A stretch of DNA of 27,228 nt from Chara braunii (Eukaryota; Streptophyta; Charophyceae; Charales; Characeae). Below the pieces are notes generated by a model. It made no database searches, was not told the DNA's origin, and was given only the letters and a program-made list of their open reading frames with translations. A program made the translations under genes and the position numbers. Where the stretch lies: NCBI GenBank assembly GCA_003427395.1, contig BFEA01000247.1:206408-233635 (forward strand), given 5' to 3'. Within the stretch, counting starts at the first letter, position 1; each line of letters begins with the position of its first letter. Shown piece after piece: positions 7,721-17,858 of this stretch.

Positions 7721-8392
7721 ACAGTACGTAACGCAAGTAGCCTTGACCTCCTTTCTGAATCCTTTATCGGTCGATGCATTTATTTTTTAATTGATTTATA
7801 TTCTAGTCACGACCAGTTTATCATTGATCCCACTAGTCAACCAATGACTGTCATGCGCACCCCAAGGGGGCTTATTAAAATATGCGTGGTACCGAAAGGG
7901 TGGACTAATGGTGTGACAATGGTTCATGCGTCAAGTTATGCAGGATATTTCCCCTGAGATGACCAATTTTTATATTGATGACAACCATGTGAAAGAGCAT
8001 GTAGTGAGAGACGATACTTTGGTTGCTAATGAAGTCAGAAAGTTGGTCTGGGAACATGTTGAAGGAGTAAAGTTAGTCCTAGAAAGACTTGAGAAGTATA
8101 ATCTGACTGTCAGTGGGTCAAAGTCTCTTCTCTTTCAAGCAGAGGTAACTATCTTAGTCTTTAGATATTTCTCCAAGGGTAGGAGCCCCGATCCCAAAAC
8201 AATAGACAAAATCTTGAACTGGCTTCTGCCTCTCAAGCGAGTGACAAACGTAAGAAGCTTTTTGGGTGTCAGTAGATTCTGGAGCATTTTTATTCCTCAT
8301 TTTGCTACCCTTGTAGAACCTCTAAGGGAGATGGTAAGAAAGGGGGTGACTTATCGTGGACTGAGAAAAGATAGATTGTTGCAGAGACTCTA
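7721..8392 (+). pseudogene. Reverse transcriptase fragment (Ty3/gypsy)
   Basis: RNA-dependent DNA polymerase that would copy the element's RNA. The first segment (frame of 7721-7924) shows the palm Asp in LIDLYSSHDQF, then the MRTPRGL and GWTNGV stretches. A frameshift near 7925 moves reading to the frame of 7926, which holds MQDISPEMTNFYIDDN; YIDD is the intact YxDD catalytic box. The thumb and connection follow (LEKYNLTVSGSKS, SPDPKTIDKILNW, VTNVRSFLGVSRFW). The N-terminal fingers are missing because of the truncation. It is non-functional as it stands: shifted, truncated, and without a start. Identity is certain from motif order. Confidence 0.9.
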
Positions 8393-8827
8393 CAAAAAAA
8401 GTTAAAAGATTGCGGTGTGGTTTTGGGAGTGCCTTATTGTGATGATGAAGAGGGAAAACCTTTCATTTTCGAGACAAATGGGGGATCGGTAACTCTTGGT
8501 GGTGTACTTATTAAGAGAGATGAGAATGAAAGAGAAATACATTTAAGGTTTGAGTGCAAAATTCTTAATTTTATTAAAATAGGCTACACAAAATTATGGA
8601 AAGAGTTACTGACAATTATTCATTGTCTTATGTGCTTCAGATACTATGTACTTGGGAGGAGGTTCATCCTCAGGACTGATGCATTTGTTGTGATTGGTGT
8701 TATTAAGAAACATCAACAAGTAGATCCAACAGTAAGCAGGTGGATTGCCTTCATCTGGACTTTTGATTTTAAATTGGAAAAAATTCTCACTAAGAAAAAT
8801 CGAATAGATGGCCTAAAACCGAATTGA
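8393..8827 (+). pseudogene. RNase H fragment (Ty3/gypsy)
   Basis: It would degrade RNA in the RNA-DNA hybrid. It follows RT in a new frame after a one-base slip in the A7 run near 8394-8400. Motifs: PFIFETNGGSVTLGGVLIK at the place of the first acidic strand (the expected Asp is replaced by Glu/Asn-like residues), YTKLWKELLTIIHCL with the helix Glu, FILRTDAFVV with the second Asp, and NRIDGLKPN at the usual end of RNase H. The frame is open for about 136 codons and stops at 8825-8827. Likely inactive. Confidence 0.85.
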
Positions 8828-9330
8828 ATGAAGAAAAGACGATGATGAAAACGTTGATGGGGTGATTGAAGAATCCACGTATGTTGATAACTTCTTGAAT
8901 GAAGAGGATAGTGAAGATTATAAGGCTCTAAATTTCTATAAGTGAAACTTATGGCATGAAGAAAGAGACAACTGAGGAGAAATTCATGATGCTTATGTCT
9001 ATAAATTAATTTTTTAGAAGGGAGAAGAGGAAGAACAAAACAATTGGTATGCTAGAGTGAATGCAGCGACAGTGACCGTTCATGAACTGAGAGAAAGTTC
9101 TGGTTCTAAGGATGAGGAAGAAGTTAAAAATAAAGAGGGGTAAATATCATTTATCTCTTAAGAATATGATGGATATTATCAAAAGATTAGGGAAAAGATG
9201 GAAAGGGAACAGATAAGAGAAGATGTATATTATCAGATGGAAAAAGAACAGATAAGGGAATATTATTGCAAGAATTCAAGGAAAAAGTTCAGACTAAAGA
9301 GAAGTTGCATTTTCGTGGATGGCAAGAGGT
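8828..9330 (+). pseudogene. Charged spacer between RNase H and integrase
   Basis: No enzyme domain. The frames carry acidic and then mixed-charge stretches (for example DDDENVDGVIEE near 8840, KGEEEEQNN near 9018, and a repeated EQIRE near 9207-9260). A direct repeat of about 48 bp containing GAACAGATAAG(A/G)GAA lies at 9201-9270. Such a linker is usual in this Ty3 lineage; here it is full of stops. Confidence 0.55.
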
Positions 9331-10530
9331 GATTGTCTCCATGAAGAGTGGTACGTGGGAAAGAAAGACAACTAGAGATAATTGTTTTTCTACATGAGGG
9401 GGTTGCTCATAGAGTTATTGAAGCAACCTACTTTAAAATAATAAAATTATATTTCTAGCCTGACATGAGAGACACGATTTGCAAATTTTGTAAGTCGTGT
9501 GTGTTATGTTAAAAAAAGTCTACAACGAGGATGATTGAGTTTTTATTCCCTACTATCCTGGTAGAGTCAAACAACCGAGTTCACTTGGATCTCATCACCA
9601 TGCCCCTAGGCAAAGTTGGTACAACATACATATTGAACATGAGAGATAACTTTTCTGGGTATGTTGAGGCAAAAACTCTAAAGAGGAAGACAACCGAGCA
9701 AATGGCTGACTGTATACAGGAGATCTATCTTAGATATCTCTTCATCAGATAGTTTGTTTCAAACAGAGGATCTGAATTCAGGAATGAGATTGTAAGAAAA
9801 AACACTCTCACACTATGTGTCAGAATTCGATATGTGACTATTTATCATCCTCAAACAAATGCATTGCCGATAAAGGTCATAGAACTTTGAAAATTTTATT
9901 GGCAAACTGATGTGAAAGAAACTTTAGTAACTGGTCGAAAGTATTAAGAGTTGCAGTTTATGCTGACAACATCACAGTCAAGAGAATCACTGGTTATGCT
10001 CCGTTTACTCTTTGGTATGGTCGGTATGCTACTTTATCTATCAAGAGTATAGTCAAGACATGGTCAAGTCAATAGAGTCACAGGGAATACCCTCTTTCAG
10101 AGCTCTTCAAATTAGAATGAGATAAATATCAAAGGTTGATCAAGTAATGATGAATGTTGCAGAGAGAATGACAACCAGCAAATTATTAGATAAAGAAAGA
10201 TGAAACAAGAAAAGGTACATAAGAAAAACGAAATTAAGAGTCAGTGACACTGTCCTTCTGTTTGACAATTTCATCGAGACTCAGTGGACCAAACGGTTGG
10301 AGTCCAGATGATTCGGTCCCTACAGAATTACAGGTGAAGTAGATGGCAAAGTCTATGAGATATCAGAGATTGTTGGTTCAAGAGTTCATGACATTGTATC
10401 AGGATCAAGGCTTCGTAAGTTTATTTTCAAAGACCCTGACTTGGTCTCTACAATGACCACAGAGAAAGAAAAAAAATGTCAGTTATCCAGTAAGAGAGCG
10501 GCTTCAGAAAACAAGAAAGGAGTAGAGTGA
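9331..10530 (+). pseudogene. Integrase fragment (Ty3/gypsy, no chromodomain)
   Basis: It would insert the cDNA into the genome. The zinc-binding region is partly readable (CKFCKSCV near 9480-9510; the second Cys pair is spoiled by a stop). The catalytic core begins at HLDLITMP (first Asp, about 9578). The second acidic position reads SNRGSEF, with Asn in place of Asp, and the Glu region reads HPQTNALPIKV, where Glu appears replaced. The C-terminal part reads TGYAPFTLWYGR near 9990 and VSGSRLRKF near 10400. A Lys/Glu-rich tail ends at TGA 10528-10530. With two catalytic positions changed and several stops it is dead. The longest open piece is 9531-9752. Confidence 0.88.
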
Positions 10531-10600
10531 GACAGTGAGACGCTGCAAGGACTAAAGTTTCAGCAGACAGCGAGATACTGCAGTGACTAAAGTTTCAGCA
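10531..10600. repeat. 35 bp tandem duplication after pol stop
   Basis: Two units, 10531-10565 and 10566-10600, agree at 30 of 35 positions and share ACTAAAGTTTCAGCA exactly. They start directly after the last pol stop codon. Confidence 0.8.
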
Positions 10601-10731
10601 GACTTTGATTACTCTTGCATTGTCAACTCACTATGTCAATTTCCAGCATGTCAAGTTTTGACACGAGAGACTTGAGAGAGATTTTTGAGAGAAGGTTAAC
10701 AACAATCGTACTTTTCATCACCACTTCAAGA

Positions 10732-10912
10732 CACCCTTCACTACTCCAGGATGCAGTCTGCCTAAACAGGTGGTTTTCAGGGTCTTCGGACCTTTCACCA
10801 CTTCATGACCATTCATGTCTGAAAATCCTGAATGGTCCTGAAGTGGTGAAAGCTCCGAAGACCCTGAAAACCACCTGTTTAGGCAGGCTGCATCCTCAAG
10901 TAGTGAAGGGTG
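10732..10912. repeat. 84 bp inverted repeat (long hairpin)
   Basis: The left arm 10732-10815 and right arm 10829-10912 are reverse complements without gaps, with five mismatches in 84, around a 13 nt loop. Landmarks in the left arm: GATGCAGTCTGCCTAAACAG, then GGTTTTCAGGGTCTTCGGAC, then CTTTCACCACTTC. A transcript across it would form a nearly perfect double strand of about 84 bp. It lies about 130 bp after a 35 bp duplication that follows element 1, in what would be its 3' non-coding part. It resembles an inverted duplication of the repeat unit that also recurs directly just downstream. Confidence 0.92.
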
Positions 10913-11094
10913 GTTTTCATTGTCTTCGGACCTTTCACCACTTTAGGACCATTCAGGATTTTCAGACTACCCAAAACTCTCAATTGACCACTTTAGGACA
11001 CCCTTCACCACTTCAGGATGCAGTCTGCCTAAACAGATGGTTTTCAGGGTCTTCGGACCTTTCACCACTTCAGGACCGTTCAAAATTTTCAGAC
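10911..11094. repeat. Direct copies of the hairpin arm unit
   Basis: A partial copy (10911-10968) has TCTTCGGACCTTTCACCACT and GGATTTTCAGAC. A full copy (10999-11082, extending to 11094) matches the left arm of the inverted repeat with few changes. The inverted structure therefore arose within a tandem family, and its parent unit runs on into AAAATTTTCAGAC. Confidence 0.85.
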
Positions 11095-11477
11095 TGCAAA
11101 AATTTCTCACTTCAGAATTTTCATTCTTGAATTTTCAGCTAACCGATAACCGTTTGTGAGATTTTTAAGATCATTCGTATTCGTTTTTGTGCGGAGCCAC
11201 TGTCGATCCACGAGTATCAGATCCCTTAGTGGGGAACAACTGTGAGGTGCAATTGTAACGAGAGGGTGATGAGACACCATTCTTCTAAATATTGATGCAG
11301 AATCAATTTCAGAGAGCTCGTGGTTGTGGCACATCAAAGAATAATCAGTATTTATTCCTCGTAATTAAAAGGATGTCTGACAGGTATAAAGAAGTTCAAC
11401 TCTACTTGATTAGTGAGGTTGTCAGTGGAAGGACTTCGTGTTTCTTGACTAAGTTGCTCATCTTATGTCTCAAATAA
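11095..11477. other. Non-coding, nothing recognised
   Basis: Short open frames on both strands have no recognisable content. This may be LTR or 3' non-coding sequence of element 1, but no terminal TG...CA pair or target duplication could be shown. Confidence 0.4.
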
Positions 11478-11700
11478 GGGAAGGAACCTCTTCGAGGTCA
11501 GTGTTCTATACTTCCTTGAGACCGACGGGAGGTCTCTTGTAAGTATTCTTAGATGATCGAAGAGACCTCTCTGAGATCAATATTTTGTATTCCTCGAGGC
11601 TGAAGAGAGACCTCTAGAAAATACATTGTCTGTTGTCGTCAATTGTTGTTCAGTGCCTCCAGAGACTGAAGGAACGTCTCTTGAGAAATGTTTAGTCTGT
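11478..11700. repeat. ~80-90 bp tandem repeat with small hairpins
   Basis: Two full units (about 11478-11557 and 11558-11651) and one partial unit (from about 11652). Each has a CCTYGAGRC segment followed by an inverted CTCT segment. The stems are GAGACC/GGTCTC (11518-11536 region), GAGG/CCTC in unit 2, and AGAGAC/GTCTCT in unit 3, around a purine-rich loop (GACGGGA, CTGAAGAGAGA, TGAAGGAAC). An additional ACCTC-TTC-GAGGT hairpin begins unit 1. The GACGGGAGGT loop and flank recur alone near 12113 and 12307. Confidence 0.7.
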
Positions 11701-13126
11701 TATTTGGCATGTGGGCAGTCTGTTTGTGGGTTTTGATATGTTTGTTTGACTATATGTACTTGGGGTTCTCTTCTCTAGCCTGAGATGCGTTGATTGTCAA
11801 GGCTAGCCAGAGTCTTACCGCAGTAGGTTTCATTCTGGTGGGGTCAGTAGGTCCCCGACAGGAGTGTGAAATTTCGTAGTTGACTTTGGTTAAGACTCCA
11901 AGAGTCTGGCCTATGAGGTCTATAGGGGTCAGTTGGAACCCTACCACAGTCAGAGCATGCAATCCAGTGAGGTTCGCCAGAGCCTGAATCGTAGTTAAAC
12001 CGGGTCCTACGTTCAAAAATTTGGACGGGGCAGCCGCGCCTTAGACCAAAAACTGGTGGGTGAGCCGGTCCCTGACGACAGTGGACAAATTCGAGTATAA
12101 GATAGCTAAACTGACGGGAGGTCTACTGTCATGGTGTTACCAGACCCGCTATAATTTAGTTGTCCCGGCGCGAGGTGCACTAAAGGGTTATGATGCTCAA
12201 GTAGTGGGTATCGTGATCCTAACCTGAAAGCAAATTAAAAGGGCTATCAAGACAAATGGTCTGATTACTCCTGGCCTTAGGCGGGCCAAATGAGGGTTGT
12301 CAGGCTGACGGGAGGTCGGTCACCCCTGACCAGTGGGGGGCCAAGACCAAGGCAATCAATAACTCTTGGGTGTGAAGGACTGTTTATGTTATCTATTATT
12401 TTATTATAAGTTCATATTTTATTTAGTTACTATTTAATGACTGTTTGTCAGGGAGTCTGTATGTTGGGAACCTGTTTGGGGGTTTGAAGACTTGTTGTTT
12501 TGCAAGCTTGTGCAGGTTCGCATGAAGATCCCAGACCAAAGAAAGAGAAAGGGATTTGGTATATCGTTTATCTGTTTGAGAAGTTGGGGGCGTGAGAAAA
12601 AGAACGGAGTTTGGTATCCCCTCCGGTTGCTTAGAAAGTTGAGAAGACGTCTCACACAGACCAGAGAACATGAAAAAGGGTTTGGTATGCCTTACCGTTG
12701 ATACTGTTGGCAGTGAGTGTACACATTGTCAGCGCCTGACTGACAACATCCCCGAAAATCACTATCAGTAATGAGAAACGAGGTAAATTCCCCACTGTAA
12801 GAGCTCAAAGAGAAGTCAGATTTCAAGATGGCAAGAGGTCAAAGTCAATTGGAAATGAGAAAACTGAGATAAAACCCTTCTTAAATTTTATTTGCTGACC
12901 GACACAGCGGTCTGGTTCACGAGGAACCTGCAACCCAAGCCTCAAGGAACTCAAACTCTTAAGCCAAGGTCACTATGAGCTATGGAATGGACTAAAAAAT
13001 CAAGACAAGGAAAAGACCCAGAAACTCAAAGAAATGACGTCGCGCTTATAGAAGATGTAAAGGATAGTTATGAACTCTATCTGGAGTACAACAAGGAGAG
13101 AAAAAATGTAGCAGAGGGTACAAATG
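11701..13126. other. Non-coding repeat debris
   Basis: No gene is supported. (A/C)TGACGGGAGGTC appears near 12112 and 12306. Three spaced GGATTTGGTAT-like blocks (near 12550, 12608 and 12678) mark a degenerate ~65 bp tandem repeat. The minus-strand open frames at 11750-12016 and 12423-12671 have no recognisable domain. Part of this could be LTR sequence of element 1. Confidence 0.4.
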
Positions 13127-13447
13127 TTAAGTTGGGGCAACAAAGAGGCCACGCATGGGAGGTAGGTGCCCTGAGGGAATATGGGGGGGGAGAAGTGTCG
13201 GGAGTGTCGTAGCGCGCCCCGTATTTCTTTTGGTAATATATTCCATCCTCGTAGGGGATGGGGTTCTCTCATACCACCCTGGTAATAAGTTACGTGGATA
13301 GGCCCTTGAGTAGGTCTCGTACCCATATCTCTCTTTTTCCTCCTCCCCTAAACTAAAGTGTCTTCTGGCACGAGGAGCAGACTCCTCTGAAGCCTTCCCT
13401 CCTCGTCCACCTCTCCCTCGTCCCTGTCCCCGGCATGCCTCAGGCAT
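13127..13447 (-). CDS. Hypothetical Gly/Arg-rich open frame, doubtful
   Basis: An open frame of 106 codons on the minus strand. It begins MPEACRGQGRGRGGRGGK, an RGG-like stretch, then SEESAPRARRHFSLGEEEKERYGYE, then loses any recognisable character. The upstream minus strand is C/T-rich, as a 5' leader can be, and the start codon lies in a small palindrome (CATGCC-tca-GGCATG, 13434-13448). No family is recognised. It could be the start of a gag-like frame or chance. Neighbours are repeats only. Confidence 0.2.
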   Translation of the reverse strand: MPEACRGQGRGRGGRGGKASEESAPRARRHFSLGEEEKERYGYETYSRAYPRNLLPGWYERTPSPTRMEYITKRNTGRATTLPTLLPPHIPSGHLPPMRGLFVAPT

Positions 13448-13448
13448 G

Positions 13449-14608
13449 GTACAAGATGAAATTACAGTTGGAAAGAAAGTAAGAAGGAAAATGTACGCAG
13501 CAATGAAGATAGAGATTAAGAAAACATCGTGAGAATAAAGAGGACCACACTACTAAGGGAGAGAGAAGGAAGTAACCGTGCATATCATGCAGAGTTGTTG
13601 GGCAATGGAAGAGATAGGAGTGCGCTGCAAAAAAGAAAGCGCTAACGCAACTCCGCTACGAGAAGGCTTCACTGCAGACTACTGTGAAGACTGGTGAATG
13701 CACCACCGACTCTAGTTGTTTTATACTAACTGCTTACTTCATTTTGGTCCAGCGGGGACGCTGCGCGTTGTTGGAGGGTGCGGTGTCCCAACCCTCCGTT
13801 GCGTACCAGGCATCTGCTTGTGTGCCACGCTGTGTGTCAGGCGTCCACTTACGTACCTCCGTTGTGCATCAATCGCTTACTCAGGACCCCCTGCAAAGCG
13901 CCAAGCCTCCTAGTCCACAGACCTCTGCAGCATATCGGGACGTACCCGGGGTGCACTCTGCTATGGGACCGGCCCAGTCGGCGCTTCCCTTGGTAAAAAA
14001 AAAAGAAGTGGATTCGCCGCTGGACTTTTGGTTGGTCCACGCAGGCTTGGCACCCTGCCGTGCAGCAGAGTACAATCGGTGTGTCATGGCAGCCGCTGGG
14101 CTCACGCATGATAGCGAAAGTCAGGGCGGTCTTTTCAAATTGCTTGTCACTTCGCGGGGGAACACACAACTCAATTTTGAACTGTGTTCGTAAGTGGGTG
14201 GCCTAGGTTGGACAACTCTTCGCTTTCTGCTCTACTGTAAACTTGGCCAGCTAAGTCTTATATCATGAGTCTCCAAAATGGGAGCACCCACGGCCGCGTT
14301 GGTAGGAGACTAATCACCCCTATGGAAGGTCATGAGCCCCCTCCTTACCATCGGATACAGGTATCCATCAGGAGTGGTCTGATGGCCTCCTTTGAAGAAA
14401 GGAGCGCGACAGTCGGTATTCCGTTATGGGACCACAGTGCTCCTCCCTCCGGCACCCTGGACCCAAACAAATCTCCTCTCGACCGGATTAGCACCAACTT
14501 CTCCCATGTAACCCGTCATTTTCGAAGCGAGCCGACTGATGAGTATCACCTTTGTTCTTGCGGTACCCTTGATCCTATTGGTGAGTTCCTTTCCCAAAAT
14601 ATCAGCCC
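13449..14608. other. Non-coding or unrecognised sequence
   Basis: Open frames at 13684-14193 and 14265-14930 (plus) have no recognised domain and overlap frames on both strands. GAACACA (14160-14166) and TGTGTTC (14183-14189) form a perfect 7 bp stem. A TTTTATACTAAC string near 13719 could be TATA-like. The 5' LTR of element 2 may lie here but could not be delimited. Confidence 0.35.
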
Positions 14609-14821
14609 ATGTTCCTCCCACCTTCCACCATTCCTTCCCCTTCCACCGATGGGAGTACATCAACGAAGGTCGTCGCGACACCTGCTACTTTTCAGGTGTG
14701 CGTTCAACCGGTGGTTCAGGGTAAGGGCCCTGCAGCCCCCATGGACCTTCATGCCAGCCTTGCATGCCCCCTCGCCTCTATGCAAGAGCATACAAGAGCA
14801 ACTCAATACTCTTGCCCTTAA
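14609..14821 (+). pseudogene. Possible gag N-terminal fragment
   Basis: An open frame rich in Pro/Ser/Thr (PPSTIPSPSTDGSTSTK) runs into QPVVQGKGPAAPMDLHASLA and ASMQEHTRATQ. A disordered leader followed by a short helical stretch is usual at the start of Ty3 gag proteins. The link to the rest of the element rests on position and orientation only. Confidence 0.35.
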
Positions 14822-15754
14822 ACCAAATCGTTCTCGGACTCCTTCACATAACGCCTCACGGTCTAACTTTCCTCGACTTCGGACTCGGAGATGTAGCGGT
14901 TCTTTTTTCGCCGCTGCGCAGGCCCAATAGTTGTTCTTCACAGTGGTGAGTGTCGTTGTCGCTTAGATCGCCCTGTCTGTTGGGGCTCTTCCATCGACCT
15001 CTGGCGCCTCTGCCGCTTTTGTTGTTGCTGCACCGATACCGATATCTGGTGAGGCAATTTCATATACTTTTTTTCCTGATGCTATTACTTAACTTTCCGT
15101 ACCTGTCATGGTGTTACTGGCCTGTTTTTTTTCCCCTTCTTCTCTTTCATCACTCCACCTTAGAGCACCCCTCGGTTTAGGATGCCTCCTCCCTCTCGGG
15201 TACCCTTTCCTCCTCCTGCTCCTGCAATCTCGCTTACCCAGTAAGCAGCTCAACTGGAGGTCACTACTGTGCAGGCTCGGGCGGAGATTTTTGCCCTCCG
15301 ACAACCTCATCCCTCGCAGGTTGTACATCCAACATCGTTTTTTATCGCTCATTCTGCCTTTATCATGCAAGCATTATCCTTCGACCCGCTCTTCCTCCTC
15401 TCTCTTCTTACCTAGCCACTTCATCACAACTGCTCTCAGTCGTTACCTCCACATTCATTGGTCCCTCCAAAAGTGTTCACGGCCCACAACCCTATCTCAC
15501 TTATACCCCTGCACTGGCCTAGACTTTGTCGTCGTAGTGAAAACGCCTTAGCCTCTCTCCCCTCGCCATCAGCACAACGAACCCCCTCTTATGCGTATCC
15601 ATATTTCGTATTGTTTGCAATTAGCCACGTGCACACCAATGCCGACGAGTACTCGCCCGGACGAGTGGTGAGATGTGCTTGCAACTACATTGGGAGTAAC
15701 CCTTCCACTAAGCGGGAAAATTATTATACCTATCGTCTTCATGAGAGTGTACTC
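14822..15754 (+). pseudogene. Degraded gag-region sequence
   Basis: No continuous domain. The open frames at 14950-15180, 15108-15551 and 15458-15880 are C/T-rich low-complexity and switch frame often. By position this is the gag leader of element 2 after many indels. I cannot point to a specific motif. Confidence 0.3.
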
Positions 15755-16500
15755 CCTATTTTTAAAGACTTTGCGGCCTTCCTTCAGGACCGCTTTAGCA
15801 CTCGGTATAATGTGACTAACGCCTTGGATCACGTCACGCAGACCAGATGGTCTTGGTTTCCTGTGGCGGCTCGCTTGTAATATCACATCCGGGTATTTTA
15901 GGAGGCCCGTCTTGCCTGTGATAAGGCATTCCTCCCAGAGGTCGCCCTCATCGACCGCTTCCTTACCAAATTTCTAACAGAGTACCGCCCAGAGTCATAA
16001 AGGCGATCATTTGTCTTCTCAGAGCAGACGTATGAGGCCTTTGGTCAATACCCGAGGATGTGTGGTCGTATCATCTCCATTCTGTCCTTTTAGCAGTCCG
16101 TTGTTACCACTCAGTCTAGCGGCACCACCCAGCGTCGCTCCTTCCCTAGTTAGTTTCGCCTGCCAGCACAACCTGGGGTTTCATTTTCTTGACTAGTATC
16201 TCGGTGACGACACCCGCACCGAGGTGGATCCTACCCTCGGAGTTTTCTCGGAGGACCTCGATCTCATGGACGTCATCAGTTACCACTTGGAAACGAGACA
16301 TCTTCGCTAAGTGACCACCTCAGGATGACCATATCCACCATGAGTCGTTCTCACAGCGGGTCAACCTAGCCTGGTGTCCAAATATTTCCCATACAACATA
16401 TGGCTCTCCCGCAGAGTTTTTCTCCCCTTGCGGACACTTATCTCTCAATGAGCATGCCACCTCGAGGCTTGTCGCGGTTGTATCGGTTATCGTGAGGACG
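15755..16500 (+). pseudogene. Gag capsid-like fragment
   Basis: Structural protein that would package the element RNA. The readable pieces are FKDFAAFLQDRFSTRYNVTN then ALDHVTQTRW (to about 15850), a second piece EARLACDKAFLPEVALIDRF and LTEYRPES after a stop (15900-15998), and DTRTEVDPTLGVF near 16210. The DRF...N.ALD...Q pattern is that of Ty3 capsid helices. At least three stops interrupt it. The position just upstream of the zinc knuckle and protease supports the call. Confidence 0.55.
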
Positions 16501-16674
16501 GATTCACCTCCTCTCGATGTCCATACCACGCGACTATCGATCGGTTTTATGCTGACGTTTCTCGTGAGCATTGATTTTACTTCCCCTCTACGCTCGTTCA
16601 CTCGCACTACCCACCTAACCATGGTGCACCGTACCTGTGAGGCCTCGTCTGTAGCTGGTTTTCCAACTGTCCTA

Positions 16675-16730
16675 GTTTGCCCCTTTGGCTACCATACCAG
16701 AGGTTCCTTAGGCCAGTACAAACGCAGTTT
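16675..16730 (+). pseudogene. Zinc-knuckle remnant (CCHC-like)
   Basis: In one frame the residues are C-PF-G-YHTR-G-SLGQ-Y. The spacing is exactly that of CX2CX4HX4C, with only the first Cys left and the other three positions changed by one or two bases each. It lies between gag-like and protease sequence, where a nucleocapsid knuckle belongs. Confidence 0.35.
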
Positions 16731-16849
16731 CCTCTGCCCCGTTGTTTATCAAGGTACCATTTGGGTCCCAGCAGACCACCGTCTCTAGTCCTCCTCCTCC
16801 GAGGTCTCCGACTTGTTGTGCCCTTCGCACAACTCATTGTAGTGCTTAG

Positions 16850-17608
16850 TTGAAGACTAGTGATGATGTTGTGTCATTTTTGCTTGATCCAAGTGTTCTT
16901 CAGGCTTGTAAGGAGCGACTTACCAGACTTATACACGCATTGAATCATCTCATCTCTCCAATCTTCGATTTTGATCATATCCTTCCATCATCATATGCCT
17001 CAAGACAGGTACGAGAGTTTTCACATTTTATGAGATTCTAGCTTGTAGGACGATGATATTGACTTTCGCGTGGTTTGAGAAACTCGTTTTTCCACCACCA
17101 GGTCTCGTTCTCCTATTTTTGTTAACCTCGATGATAATACAGTTCTTTGAGCAGACGATCCTTGACCTCCCTTTTTTTCTTACTCTTCAACTGTCAAAGA
17201 ATACCCACTCGACTTTTTACTTTTATTTCTTCCCACGCTTAGACTGGGTATGACTTTATCATTCGCACTTTATGGTCTCGCCAGTTCCACGAGACAGAGG
17301 TCGAGTGGGCGACCAAGATTCTCGTTCTCAAAATGAAGGGCGGTCAGACCCATCATGTTCATTTCTTTGGTACCACGGGTGATATCCCTGCTCACTTATC
17401 TCCTCGGGACCCTCACCTCTTTGGGCTATACCCCAACATCGCTTTCACCTCTCCCTGCCAGTTCGTTGAGTTCATGCGTCAACAGAACGCTACACTCTAC
17501 TCGGTAAACATCATGGATCTTCTCCCTACTATCATCTTTGTCCGAACGTTGAGGTCATATCTTTGGAGCCCGATCCACCCGACTCCATCTTCGCAGCTCA
17601 AATCATAA
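16850..17608 (+). pseudogene. Aspartic protease and protease-RT linker
   Basis: It would cleave the polyprotein. At the expected active site the frame from 16850 reads KTSDDVVSFLLDPSVLQA, with KTS where D(S/T)G is required, so it is inactive. After an interruption at 17041, LPFFLTLQLSKNTHS (about 17167-17211) appears, then in another frame GYDFIIRTLWSRQF from 17246, the conserved G-Y-D-x-I-I-G-x-x-W-L region with Gly changed to Arg. This frame stays open to 17608 through ATLYSVNIMDLLPTI. At least two frameshifts. Confidence 0.7.
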
Positions 17609-17858
17609 CATTTATCTCTCTGCTTGTGGATACTCCTACAACGTCCCAAAATTTAGCTTCGTCTACGGGCGGTCCAGACTCATGTCTTGCGTTGAAGCAG
17701 GTGCTGAAAAACTTTCACGGTTTATGACCGGCTTAGGGCCTACCCTTCATGCCTTGATTCGATAGTACTACGGCTTCTTTCCTCTGTTCTTTTATAGTTG
17801 GGTTCCTCTTATGTGTTGTATAAAACACTCTATTTAACATATACCTGATTGTCGTGTC
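17609..17858 (+). pseudogene. Protease-RT linker, degraded
   Basis: Frames shift; an EVISLEPDPPDSIFAAQ piece is readable around 17552-17602 in an overlapping frame, and the rest holds stops. No domain of its own. Confidence 0.4.

Larger units (their letters stand above)
7721..10530 (+). mobile_element. Ty3/gypsy retrotransposon 1, 5'-truncated and broken
   Basis: The order RT, RNase H, integrase is that of Ty3/gypsy. Gag, protease and the 5' part of RT are missing. The frame is broken near 7925, at an A7 run near 8394, and by stops through 8830-10320. The last readable frame ends at TGA 10528-10530 without a chromodomain. It differs from the second element in every motif, so the two belong to different lineages. 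No LTR pair could be identified by eye. Confidence 0.9.

Noticed and set aside
10732-10912. MicroRNA precursor
   Set aside because: The stem is too long and too perfect and lies within a tandem repeat; an inverted duplication giving siRNA-type products is a simpler view. No mature sequence recognised.
11701-12400. LTR of element 1
   Set aside because: No second copy at the other end (5' part truncated), and no clear TG...CA ends or target duplication, so not asserted.
13684-14193. 169-codon open frame as a gene
   Set aside because: No recognisable motif; it overlaps three other open frames, and an A10 run sits inside. Likely chance in a GC-richer stretch.
14265-14930. 221-codon open frame as a host gene
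   Set aside because: Content changes along its length, and another frame (14609-14821) looks more like retroelement gag. No start or splice support.
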